From: Sulfuricurvum sp. | GTDB taxonomy: Bacteria > Campylobacterota > Campylobacteria > Campylobacterales > Sulfurimonadaceae | Reading direction: 5' to 3' | Assembly (NCBI GenBank): GCA_014764075.1 | Contig: JACXUE010000062.1 | Coordinates: 1 to 12,217 of the forward strand | Length of the DNA: 12,217 nucleotides | Shown: positions 1 to 7,285 of the stretch, one piece after another | Numbering within the stretch: position 1 is the stretch's first letter | Layout of the letters: each line of letters opens with the position of its first letter | Translations under genes and position numbers: made by a program | Notes under the pieces: generated by a model | What the model was told of the DNA's origin: nothing | Databases searched by the model: none | What the model saw: the letters and a program-made list of their open reading frames with translations, nothing else

Positions 1-327
1 GCACTGATTATGGGTATGGGATTGGGTGAAAGCGTCGCTCTCATCACCGACGGACGTTTTTCGGGTGCGACACGGGGTGCCTCGATCGGTCACGTCAGTC
101 CCGAAGCGGCGGAGGGGGGATTGATCGCCCTCATCGAAGACGGCGATGAGATCGAAATCGATGTTGATAAACACCTCCTGCAGCTCAATGTGAGCTACGA
201 AGTACTCGAACAGCGTCGTTTGCATTGGAAACCTATCCAAAAAGAGATCCCTTCCAAATGGCTCAAACGCTATAGCCTCCTCGTCTCAAACGCCTCTAAC
301 GGTGCGGCGCTTAAAACCGAACTGTAA
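1..327 (+). CDS. ilvD: Dihydroxy-acid dehydratase, C-terminal part (cut by window edge)
   Basis: This is the last 108 codons of a gene that begins before the window; the frame is open from base 1 and stops with TAA at 325-327. The segment TDGRFSGATRG followed by GHVSPEAAEGG is the signature of the C-terminal domain of the IlvD/Edd family, where the Ser of the FSG motif acts near the active site. IlvD is a cytosolic Fe-S dehydratase that makes 2-oxo acids in valine, leucine and isoleucine synthesis. An IlvD rather than Edd (6-phosphogluconate dehydratase) assignment is favoured by general likelihood but cannot be proven from the tail alone. The stop codon lies inside the first of three Pho-box-like repeats that control the next gene. 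No terminator hairpin follows. Confidence 0.9.
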   Translation, partial: ALIMGMGLGESVALITDGRFSGATRGASIGHVSPEAAEGGLIALIEDGDEIEIDVDKHLLQLNVSYEVLEQRRLHWKPIQKEIPSKWLKRYSLLVSNASNGAALKTEL

Positions 328-350
328 CCGTTCTGTCACTCTTCTGTAAT
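322..350 (+). promoter_or_regulatory. Triple Pho-box-like direct repeat (PhoB-type operator)
   Basis: Three heptamers, CTGTAAC (322-328), CTGTCAC (333-339) and CTGTAAT (344-350), are spaced exactly 11 bp apart. This is the geometry of the E. coli Pho box (two CTGTCAT-like repeats separated by 4 bp), with a third half-site added. The first repeat overlaps the ilvD stop codon. A 10-bp spacer then leads to TACACT at 361-366, the same spacing as in the E. coli phoA promoter. PhoB-type binding is inferred from repeat sequence and spacing; the regulator is not in the window. Confidence 0.7.
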
Positions 351-360
351 CTTTTATCTT

Positions 361-366
361 TACACT
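361..366 (+). promoter_or_regulatory. Putative -10 element of the plcP-like operon
   Basis: TACACT matches TATAAT at four of six positions and sits 10 bp after the last Pho-like heptamer, where PhoB-activated promoters carry their -10. A transcription start about 7 nt downstream would fall at about 373-374, the first base of the ATG. The mRNA would then be leaderless or nearly so, which fits the absence of any Shine-Dalgarno sequence before this ATG. Inference only. Confidence 0.45.
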
Positions 367-388
367 CTCTCTCATGGATGAGAGTGTA
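361..388. repeat. Inverted repeat over the -10 and start codon
   Basis: Bases 361-369 (TACACTCTC) and 380-388 (GAGAGTGTA) are a perfect 9-bp inverted repeat with a 10-base loop. The CT repeats also allow a second register, CTCTCAT (369-375) and ATGAGAG (378-384), around GG. The centre lies on the ATG of the metallophosphoesterase gene. It could be an operator for a dimeric regulator or chance in a CT-rich stretch. Confidence 0.4.
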
Positions 389-1132
389 CAATTAAGCTAT
401 CGCAGTGTTTTTGTTTCGGATCTCCATTTGGGGACCCGTGATGCACAGTCGGATCGACTGCTGGAGTTTATCCGTAGCGTCGAGTGCGAACACCTCTATC
501 TCGTCGGCGATATTATCGACGGATGGGAGCTGCGGCGCAACTGGCGATGGTCGCAGTCCCAATCCGACGTCCTCCAAAAAATTCTCCGAAAAGCCCGAAA
601 AGGGACCAAAATACACTACATTATCGGCAATCACGATGAGTTTTTGCGCCCTTTTTTGCCGATGGTGATGGGGGATAACATTGACATCGTCCATGAGAAA
701 GTCCATTTCGCCCTCAACGGCAAGCGTTATCTCGTGGTCCACGGCGACATGTTCGATGCGGTAACGATGACGAAAAAATGGGTTGCCCATCTGGGAGATC
801 GGTGCTATCTCTTTATGCTTCGGCTTAACCGTCCGATCAATATGGTACGTCGGTGGTTCGGGAAATACCACTATTGGTCACTCTCCAAAATGGCTAAACA
901 AAGTGTCAAACAAGCGGTTAGTTTTATCACCGATTATGAGGAAGTGCTCTCGTCTCATGCCCATGAGAGCGGGTATGACGGGGTGATTTGCGGACATATC
1001 CATCATGCTGAGATTCGGACTATCAACGCTGTTGAGTATTTAAACTGCGGCGATTGGGTCGAGTCGTGCACCGCGATTGTCGAACGTTATGACGGCCGTT
1101 TTGAGATTTACGAGCATGACCAAAACCGTTAG
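374..1132 (+). CDS. COG2908 calcineurin-like metallophosphoesterase, PlcP-like
   Basis: The 252-residue protein has the full metal-binding set of the family: DLH at 16-18, GD at 45-46, GNHD at 85-88, HGD at 123-125 and GHIHH at 207-211. No signal peptide or membrane segment is visible. Automatic annotation would call it UDP-2,3-diacylglucosamine diphosphatase (LpxH). However, the stretches DGWELRR (49-55), LRKARKG (71-77), GVICGHIHHA and CGDWVESCTAIVE (225-237) match, from memory, the alphaproteobacterial PlcP group. That group degrades phospholipids during phosphate starvation. The three Pho-like boxes upstream support that role independently. ATG 374 is the only reasonable start, because an in-frame TAA lies at 347-349 and no other start precedes the DLH motif. 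It has no Shine-Dalgarno sequence. The next gene overlaps its end by 17 bp. The family call is firm; the phospholipase role is inferred. Confidence 0.85.
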   Translation: MDESVQLSYRSVFVSDLHLGTRDAQSDRLLEFIRSVECEHLYLVGDIIDGWELRRNWRWSQSQSDVLQKILRKARKGTKIHYIIGNHDEFLRPFLPMVMGDNIDIVHEKVHFALNGKRYLVVHGDMFDAVTMTKKWVAHLGDRCYLFMLRLNRPINMVRRWFGKYHYWSLSKMAKQSVKQAVSFITDYEEVLSSHAHESGYDGVICGHIHHAEIRTINAVEYLNCGDWVESCTAIVERYDGRFEIYEHDQNR

Positions 1133-1619
1133 CATCGTCTTTTACAAGGGGCGCGGAACGTTGGCGGAGAAATTGATCCGTCTGTGGACAAAGAGCCCCT
1201 ATTCGCATTGTGAATTTCGCCGAAGCGATGGACTGTGCCATTCGAACGACCGGCATCGTCTCGTTTCCCGTTTGGAGAGGTTAGAGATTGATCCAGGGGA
1301 CTGGGAAGTGTGTGAGTTGGAGTTGCCCAGCGAAATTGTCGATCGGGTGGAACGGCGGCAACTCCGCAAAAACGGGACGCACTACGACTGGATCGGGGTC
1401 GTATTTTCGCAAGTGTTTCGATTGGGATGGCATGACAAAAAACGGTGGTTTTGTTCCAAAAGCAATGCGGATGATTTGATCTATGCCTATCGGTTAATGA
1501 AACGCTTGAACAAAGGATGTTATAAACCCTATCTCAAACGGCTGGGGGTTTTTAATGTCGTACGTCCTCAGGAGTGTTCACCCCATCGATTGTATGAAAT
1601 TTTGACTCACGCTTCATAA
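1116..1619 (+). CDS. Permuted papain-fold (YiiX/NlpC-P60-like) hydrolase
   Basis: This 167-residue protein begins with VSIVFYKGRG and LIRLWTKSPYSHCEF, and later has HYDWIG (89-94) and WFCS (111-114). His31 (SHCEF) followed much later by Cys113 (FCS) is the circularly permuted His-then-Cys order of the YiiX/YaeF-type branch of the NlpC/P60 superfamily, whose members cut amide or ester bonds in lipids or peptidoglycan. The usual FCSE is FCSK here. No signal peptide is seen, so it is probably cytoplasmic. ATG 1116 is preferred over an upstream ATG at 1077 because homology-like sequence begins only there; it overlaps the preceding gene by 17 bp, indicating co-translation. Its 3' end overlaps the convergent pglF-like gene by 13 bp. 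Substrate unknown; pairing with a PlcP-like enzyme suggests a lipid or envelope role. Confidence 0.7.
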   Translation: MTKTVSIVFYKGRGTLAEKLIRLWTKSPYSHCEFRRSDGLCHSNDRHRLVSRLERLEIDPGDWEVCELELPSEIVDRVERRQLRKNGTHYDWIGVVFSQVFRLGWHDKKRWFCSKSNADDLIYAYRLMKRLNKGCYKPYLKRLGVFNVVRPQECSPHRLYEILTHAS

Positions 1620-3388
1620 ATCGGGGTATATTCGGGGACGATACGGCGCAGTCCCGCACGGATATCGGAGATATTGAGCAAAGAATCAATGTCATACTTA
1701 AGACGTTCAATCTCATAGGGGGTGGAGCGGGCGATCATGATCGATTCAAAGACGGTTTTACGCTCACTCTCATCGATGAGAAGCTCCTCGTAGAGTTTTT
1801 CCCCTGGACGGAGCCCCGTATAGACGATTTCGATCGGCTGGGTTGCGTAGAGGCGGATCATCGTGTTGGCGAGATCGACGATTTTGACGCTCTCCCCCAT
1901 ATCGAGGATAAAGAGTTCTCCTCCGCGCGCGATAGCGGTGGCTTGGAGAACGAGCTGACACGCTTCACTGATGAGCATAAAATAGCGTTCAATTTCGGGA
2001 TGGGTGATAGTGATGGGACCGCCCGATTCGATTTGGGATTTAAATTTGGGGATAACGCTTCCGCTGGAACCCAATACGTTACCAAATCGGACGGCGACGA
2101 TTTCGCTGTTGCGGGGATCAACGTTTTGGGCGTAGAGTTCCACGATCCGCTTGGTCGCCCCCATAATATTGGTGGGGCGAACCGCTTTGTCAGTGGAGAT
2201 GATGACGATTTTGGAAACGTCATGTTCTATCGCGCTATCGATGACGTTGCGGCTTCCGATAATGTTGTTGAGGATAGCGGCATGAGGGTTTTGTTCACAT
2301 AGCGGTACGTGTTTGTAGGCGGCGGCATGGATGAGAATATCGGGTTTAGTGTGTTGAACGATATGTCCAAAGGTTTCGCGGTCGATGATGTTGCATAAAT
2401 GCAGTTGGGCCGAGGGGATTTTCTCCCCGATCTGGTAGAGGTTGTATTCGCTGTGATCGACCAAAACGAGCGAAGAGGCTCCGAATCGATGGCACTGGAG
2501 AGCAATTTCAGAACCGATACTCCCCCCCGCTCCGGTGATGAGGACTTTTTTGTTTTGGATGAACGCTCCGATGGTCTGGGAATCGAGATCTTTGGGATGG
2601 CGTGCGAGGAGTTCTTCGACCGAGAGCTCTTCGATGGTATTGTTTTCGTGTAATAGTCGAGTCCGTTTGATCTCACGAATATTATTTTCACTCAGTTTTT
2701 CATACACGTCACGCAGATAGGTGTTGGGGAGAGAACCGTCGATGATGGCGGCGGTGATGTTTTTGGTACGGATGACGTCACTTAAATCGTCGATGCCGTA
2801 AATTTTGATGTTTCCCAGATAAGAGCCGATCATATTGAGATTTTTTTCTTGAACCGCGATGATCGCTATAGGATAGTATTCCCGCGATGTGGCGAGGGTG
2901 CTTTGGATGAGGTTGGCGGTATTGGGAGAGATACCGATCAAGAGGGTTGGATTGAGGGGTGATGGGTTTGATTCGAACCCCAGCATAATCCGTTTGAAGA
3001 GTCGAATCCCCCCCAGAAAGACAAGGGAGAGGAAGAGATCGATGAAGATGACGCTACGGGGAAACGGAGCAAAGAGGGTTGGGAAAATGAGGTGGATCGA
3101 TGCCAAAAAGAGGTAAGCGAGAATAAGGGCAAAAAAGAGGTTTTTGGCTTCGGCAAGGGAGTAAAAACGCCAGACAATCGTGTAATTTCTAAACAGATAG
3201 ATGAACGCCGTTTTAAATACGATCAGGGTGATGGCAACGGTGATAAACGGTTCTAAAAATTCGGCAGGAATCTCGAAATTAAAGCGTAGTAGATAAGCGA
3301 GATAGAGGGTAAAAAAAGAGAACGCAATATCGGTGAGGAGGAAAAAAGCGACCCGTTTGGTGCTATTGGGTTGGAGCCATCTCCTCAT
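1607..3388 (-). CDS. pglF: UDP-GlcNAc 4,6-dehydratase, membrane-bound (PglF-like)
   Basis: At 593 residues this matches the length of Campylobacter PglF (about 590). The N-terminal part has about four hydrophobic segments (roughly 13-36, 46-66, 84-105, 112-130), then a CoA-binding-like Rossmann region (about 145-240), then the extended SDR domain with GAGGSIG at 286-292. The catalytic strip reads STDKAVRPTNIMGATKR: Thr399-Asp400-Lys401, with Met409 where ordinary SDR enzymes carry Tyr. This is the altered triad typical of PglF. The enzyme converts UDP-GlcNAc to the 4-keto-6-deoxy sugar, the first step to UDP-diNAc-bacillosamine, at the cytoplasmic face. Its ATG overlaps the pglE-like stop by 4 bp (ATGA), so the two are coupled. 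FlaA1/WbpM-type dehydratases are relatives, but the neighbours favour PglF. Confidence 0.93.
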   Translation of the reverse strand: MRRWLQPNSTKRVAFFLLTDIAFSFFTLYLAYLLRFNFEIPAEFLEPFITVAITLIVFKTAFIYLFRNYTIVWRFYSLAEAKNLFFALILAYLFLASIHLIFPTLFAPFPRSVIFIDLFLSLVFLGGIRLFKRIMLGFESNPSPLNPTLLIGISPNTANLIQSTLATSREYYPIAIIAVQEKNLNMIGSYLGNIKIYGIDDLSDVIRTKNITAAIIDGSLPNTYLRDVYEKLSENNIREIKRTRLLHENNTIEELSVEELLARHPKDLDSQTIGAFIQNKKVLITGAGGSIGSEIALQCHRFGASSLVLVDHSEYNLYQIGEKIPSAQLHLCNIIDRETFGHIVQHTKPDILIHAAAYKHVPLCEQNPHAAILNNIIGSRNVIDSAIEHDVSKIVIISTDKAVRPTNIMGATKRIVELYAQNVDPRNSEIVAVRFGNVLGSSGSVIPKFKSQIESGGPITITHPEIERYFMLISEACQLVLQATAIARGGELFILDMGESVKIVDLANTMIRLYATQPIEIVYTGLRPGEKLYEELLIDESERKTVFESIMIARSTPYEIERLKYDIDSLLNISDIRAGLRRIVPEYTPIYEA

Positions 3389-4500
3389 ACTAGAGCCTTT
3401 TTGAGGATCGTGCAGACGCGAACTACGTCATCGTATGTCATCTGTGTGCCGCTAGGGAGACAAAGCCCTTTGTCAAATAGGTTCTGAGAGGTACCGTTAT
3501 GGAGCGATAATGCCCCCTTAAAGAGGGGTTGAAGATGCATTGGTTTCCAAAGGGGACGGCTCTCAATGTTGTGTTCTTCAAGGGCAAGCCGGATGCGGTT
3601 GGGATCGCTCCGCTCGAACGTCATGGTTGTCAGCCAGCGATTGCCTCGAGAATTTGGGAGTTCGGGCATAAATGTGATCTCATCGATGTTCCCTAGTATT
3701 TCGCGATACCACTCAAATATTTGCCGCCGTTTGGTTATCCGTTCGTCTAAAACTTCCATCTGTGCTACGCCGATCGCGGCAAGGATATTGCTCATGCGAT
3801 AATTGTATCCATATTCGGTGTGTTCGTAGTGAGGCGCATCGTCGCGTGCTTGGGTGGAGTAAAAACGGGCTTTATCGATCAGCTCTTTATGTGGTGAGAC
3901 GAGCATCCCTCCGCCAGAGGTGGTGAGGATTTTGTTGCCGTTAAAACTGTAAACCCCGAAATCCCCGAACGTACCGCTTTGGTGATGATCGTAGGTTGCC
4001 CCTAAACTTTCCGCCGCATCTTCGATAAGAAAAATATGGTGGTTTTTACAAATCTCGATGATTCTATCTAGTTCGGCGCATTGCCCGTATAGATGGGTGA
4101 GAATGAGCGCTTTAGGTTTTTTAGGGGCTTTGTGGATCGCCTCTTCGAGAAGGAGAGGATTAAGATTCCAGCTTTGGGCATCGCTGTCGATAAAAAACGG
4201 CGTAGCGTTTTGGTAGAGGATGGGGGCGATTGAGCCGATAAAAGTAAAGGAGGATGCCAAAACGATATCCCCAGCTCCGATCCCCAGAACTCGAAGTGCG
4301 AGATGGAGTGCGGCGGTTGCAGTGCTAAGGGCAAGCGCATTGGGTGCTTTTGTGAGGTCTCGGATACTTTCTTCAAACCGATCCACCATCGGTCCTAGTG
4401 GAGCGATGTAGTTACTCTCGAACGCTTGGGCGATATACTCTTGTTCGCGCCCGCTCATGTGGGGAGGGGAGAGGAAAAGACGGTTAGGGTGCATGTTCAT
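3385..4500 (-). CDS. pglE: UDP-4-amino-sugar aminotransferase (PglE-like, DegT/DnrJ/EryC1)
   Basis: The 371-residue protein is a fold-type I PLP aminotransferase of the sugar class. It shows SFTFIGSIAPI (about 84-94), the EDAAESLGA block with Asp161 expected to contact the pyridine nitrogen, and FGVYSFNGNKILTTSGGG with Lys190 as the Schiff-base lysine. PglE (386 residues in C. jejuni) uses L-Glu to aminate the 4-keto sugar made by PglF. The gene starts at ATG 4500 inside an ATGA overlap with the end of pglB; a second ATG two codons later is also possible. It ends in an ATGA overlap with pglF. Both overlaps indicate coupled translation of pglB-pglE-pglF. The family is certain; the exact substrate is inferred from the neighbours. 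Confidence 0.92.
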   Translation of the reverse strand: MNMHPNRLFLSPPHMSGREQEYIAQAFESNYIAPLGPMVDRFEESIRDLTKAPNALALSTATAALHLALRVLGIGAGDIVLASSFTFIGSIAPILYQNATPFFIDSDAQSWNLNPLLLEEAIHKAPKKPKALILTHLYGQCAELDRIIEICKNHHIFLIEDAAESLGATYDHHQSGTFGDFGVYSFNGNKILTTSGGGMLVSPHKELIDKARFYSTQARDDAPHYEHTEYGYNYRMSNILAAIGVAQMEVLDERITKRRQIFEWYREILGNIDEITFMPELPNSRGNRWLTTMTFERSDPNRIRLALEEHNIESRPLWKPMHLQPLFKGALSLHNGTSQNLFDKGLCLPSGTQMTYDDVVRVCTILKKALV

Positions 4501-6638
4501 ACTTTGAGTTTATATACTTTGCTCAGAGGATCGAGAATAACCGGTTCGAAGAGCTTGGGATCATATCGTTCAAAGACAAACATTTGTATATACGATGAGT
4601 TGAGATAAAAATCATCGAGAATTAAAAAGCGTCCGTAACTTCCCATAAAGATAATATTCAATCCCTCAGACGAAAAGTGTTGTTCGTTGATTTGAAGTTT
4701 TTGGTTTTGGTCATACCCGATTTGGATGAAACTTTTAATCGGAACCTCTTTGTTGCCGAGCTTGAGGATATTTTTTTCTTTTACGATGGATAAATTGTTT
4801 CCGAGTTCAATCGTTTTACCGATATCTTGAAACTGTTGCGTCATGTAGAAAAATGGCTGTTGAAGCTGATTGTCTGGATTTTTAAGATCGAGATAGCTAA
4901 AGAGGGTAACGGTTGGGAGGATATCCATCATCCGTAGTGGTAAATAAAGATAGATATCCCGTGTCGCTTTGGGCATTGAGGCGGGGTTAAATGCCAGCGA
5001 AACCATTATGTCGTCGATCGAATCGGCTTTATATTTCGTGAGCATTTCGGCAATGATGGCACTTTTGTTGTTCTCAAAACTTTGCTCAGTGTATTCAACG
5101 CTCAATCTTGCCATAGCGGCGGCATTTTGCTGAGGCTGTGTCAAAACATAGCTGGCAGGATAGTTGACATCTCCGTTGTGTTTTCCCCCATCAACAAGAG
5201 TTTTAACATCGCTGTAATATCGGATAGGATAGCCATAATCCCACCATGTGATGACGTAATCTTCAGGATGGGAAAGTTTGCCTAATTGATCAAGGGTTGA
5301 GACCTCTTTGGTGGTAAAGACGGTAGGGGTCATATACTCTTTGATATGGAGATAATTGGGATAAATCGCCGCGCCTGTAAGCGTCGCAAGGGCAATGTAT
5401 CGGAGCCACTGTTTGTCGATCGGTTTGGTGATGACCAACAGCAAATAGGCATATCCGATAGCGATCGGCGCAACGGCATAAATGGTAAATCGCAATCCCG
5501 CATTCATGGCGATAAATCCCAATCCGACCAAAGGAAGGGTGATGAGCAGTGGTCGATAGGCAATCAAAGCCATGATGTAACCGATTACCCCTAGAACAAA
5601 GGTGATCGGATGCCCGCTGATCCGCTCAGCAAAGACGTTAAAAGGGATATTGCCCGCTTCACGGACGGTTTGAGCAACGTTGTAAAAATGAAGTTCACCC
5701 TCATTGGAAACACTTTCTCGGAAAAGATACCCTTTTAACTGTCCCCAGATCGGATCGATCCCCCCTGTCGAAAAGTATAGGGCGATAATCGCGGCAAAGA
5801 GCCCCCAAAACCATTTTTGATCCAAGGATGGTTTATAATGAAAAAAAGCAAAAATAGCCAACGCAATGCCGATTTTCATCCAAAACGGCAGAGATAGGAT
5901 GCCAATGATAATAAATAGAGAAATTTTATAAAAATAGTGATTTTTCCGTTCAAAAACAAAGGCATATAGCAGTGTTATAACCAAGATCGCCGAATTGAGA
6001 GAATAGCTTTGGGGGTACCACCATTGGTTAAGGGCAAAGGCGAGGGTGATCGGGATTAAAAAACGGTTGCGCTGATGGGTGATTGCCACAATGATTGCAT
6101 AAAGGGCAAAGAGAGGTAGAACAATCGTTAACATATCGGTATCGTAATAACCGACCATCGTTCGGTTGTAATAACTGTGGGTAATGCCGGCTAAAAGGGC
6201 AGCGATAAACCCTATTTCCGTTTGTCCCAATGTTCTACCGATAAGGATAATCGGAACAACGATTAAAGAACCAAAGATGGATGGCATGTAAAGGATCAGA
6301 GTTTCAAAGCTTCCAGGGAATATTTTGGAAAGCCATGCAGTCAAAAGAGAGATCGGTTCATTGACCGGAGAGAGGTCATTTGCCTCATGAGAACCAGCAA
6401 GGATGTCACGCGCCCCCTCAGCAAAGTAATAGCCGTCATTGGTGTTGATCATAAGTTCGTTATTCCACCGAAACTGCTCCACCCCCTGAAGCTCTGCTAC
6501 CCAAATATAGCGCATGGAAAGTGAAAAAAGATAGGCAATAATGATTAAGAGAATAGCAACAACCATAGTGCTACGTTGTTCTGTCAAAGGTTGAATCTTC
6601 ACGGTGTTATTTATCCCTAGATAATACAAAATAAACAT
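4497..6638 (-). CDS. pglB: Bacterial oligosaccharyltransferase PglB (STT3 family)
   Basis: This 713-residue membrane protein has the same length as Campylobacter PglB. About 13 hydrophobic segments occupy residues 26-430, followed by a periplasmic C-terminal domain. Visible motifs are NDGYYFAEGARD with Asp68 (equivalent to C. lari Asp56), YYNRTMVGYYDTDML with Asp166 and Asp168 (Asp154/156), TVRE at 324-327 (the TIXE motif, catalytic Glu327), GLRF with Arg383, WWDYG at 465-469 (sequon Ser/Thr binding) and MMDI at 570-573 (the MI motif). Arg383 corresponds to the Arg that reads the -2 acidic residue of the bacterial D/E-X-N-X-S/T sequon. PglB moves the lipid-linked glycan onto Asn in the periplasm. 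All catalytic residues are intact. ATG 6638 follows pglD by 20 bp with no clear Shine-Dalgarno sequence. Unlike in C. jejuni, it lies between pglD and pglE. Confidence 0.96.
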   Translation of the reverse strand: MFILYYLGINNTVKIQPLTEQRSTMVVAILLIIIAYLFSLSMRYIWVAELQGVEQFRWNNELMINTNDGYYFAEGARDILAGSHEANDLSPVNEPISLLTAWLSKIFPGSFETLILYMPSIFGSLIVVPIILIGRTLGQTEIGFIAALLAGITHSYYNRTMVGYYDTDMLTIVLPLFALYAIIVAITHQRNRFLIPITLAFALNQWWYPQSYSLNSAILVITLLYAFVFERKNHYFYKISLFIIIGILSLPFWMKIGIALAIFAFFHYKPSLDQKWFWGLFAAIIALYFSTGGIDPIWGQLKGYLFRESVSNEGELHFYNVAQTVREAGNIPFNVFAERISGHPITFVLGVIGYIMALIAYRPLLITLPLVGLGFIAMNAGLRFTIYAVAPIAIGYAYLLLVITKPIDKQWLRYIALATLTGAAIYPNYLHIKEYMTPTVFTTKEVSTLDQLGKLSHPEDYVITWWDYGYPIRYYSDVKTLVDGGKHNGDVNYPASYVLTQPQQNAAAMARLSVEYTEQSFENNKSAIIAEMLTKYKADSIDDIMVSLAFNPASMPKATRDIYLYLPLRMMDILPTVTLFSYLDLKNPDNQLQQPFFYMTQQFQDIGKTIELGNNLSIVKEKNILKLGNKEVPIKSFIQIGYDQNQKLQINEQHFSSEGLNIIFMGSYGRFLILDDFYLNSSYIQMFVFERYDPKLFEPVILDPLSKVYKLKV

Positions 6639-6658
6639 AGTGTAGCAAAAAAAAGATG

Positions 6659-7285
6659 TTAATTATCTTTTTTGTCTATGAGTGTGATTACTCTAGCAGG
6701 ATTTCCAACAGCCGTAACATTTGATGGGATTGCATGGATAACGGTGCTTCCAGCACCAATAACTGAATTTTCTCCAACGTGGATATTTTGGATAATGCAA
6801 CTTCCAATCCCAATATGTGTTAAATTCTCAATTTGGACACTTCCGCCCAATGCAACATTGGGCGAAATGTGAACAAACTCCCCTACTTTACAGTCATGTT
6901 CTATGATGGAAGCGGTATTAATAATAGTTCCCGTTCCAATTGTGGCATTGGCGTTTATAACACATAAAGGCATGATAACAGCGCTGTTTCCAAGTGAAAC
7001 CGATGGTGCAATAATGGCGGATGGATGTATCAATGATGGGAATGCATATCCGGCTGTTAATACTTTTTGAAAAACTGACTTACGGATTAAATTATCTCCT
7101 ATACCTAGTGCTATAGCTGTCCCTTTTGGCATGGACTGATTAAATTTTTCCCAAGATATCGCTTCTTTTTGTGGATCATCATCAATCCATCCGCCGATAA
7201 CATATCCACTGGCCAATGCTATGTCCGCAACTACTCTTCCATGACCACCTGCTCCATAAATATAAATGGTGTTATTGATTTCCAC
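6659..7285 (-). CDS. pglD: UDP-4-amino-sugar N-acetyltransferase (PglD-like)
   Basis: The 208 residues form an N-terminal PglD_N sugar-nucleotide domain (IYGAGGHGRV, GAGGHG at 11-16) and a left-handed beta-helix of hexapeptide repeats from about residue 88 to 185. IIEHDCKVGEFVHISP contains His130, equivalent to the catalytic base His125 of C. jejuni PglD, and GNPARVI closes the fold. It uses acetyl-CoA to finish UDP-diNAc-bacillosamine. The start is GTG 7285, supported by a GGAG 7 nt upstream (7293-7296) and by the glycine-rich motif lying right after it. The start overlaps by 14 bp the stop (7272-7274) of the out-of-frame pglC remnant, which shows that an intact pglC once ran directly into pglD. 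Confidence 0.93.
   Translation of the reverse strand: MEINNTIYIYGAGGHGRVVADIALASGYVIGGWIDDDPQKEAISWEKFNQSMPKGTAIALGIGDNLIRKSVFQKVLTAGYAFPSLIHPSAIIAPSVSLGNSAVIMPLCVINANATIGTGTIINTASIIEHDCKVGEFVHISPNVALGGSVQIENLTHIGIGSCIIQNIHVGENSVIGAGSTVIHAIPSNVTAVGNPARVITLIDKKDN

Noticed and set aside
361..388. RNA hairpin hiding the start codon (translational switch or riboswitch)
   Set aside because: If transcription starts at about 373, as the promoter layout predicts, the 5' arm is not in the mRNA.
392..871. 159-codon open frame on the minus strand inside the metallophosphoesterase gene
   Set aside because: It lies fully antisense to a gene with all catalytic motifs, has no recognisable domain, and its translation looks like a codon-bias shadow.
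374..1132. Calling the metallophosphoesterase lpxH
   Set aside because: Motifs common to COG2908 do not separate LpxH from PlcP; the Pho-like boxes and the CGDWVESCTAIVE/GHIHHA segments favour PlcP, so no lpxH symbol is given.
1943..2302. 119-codon plus-strand frame inside pglF
   Set aside because: It is antisense to the conserved SDR domain and shows no family features.
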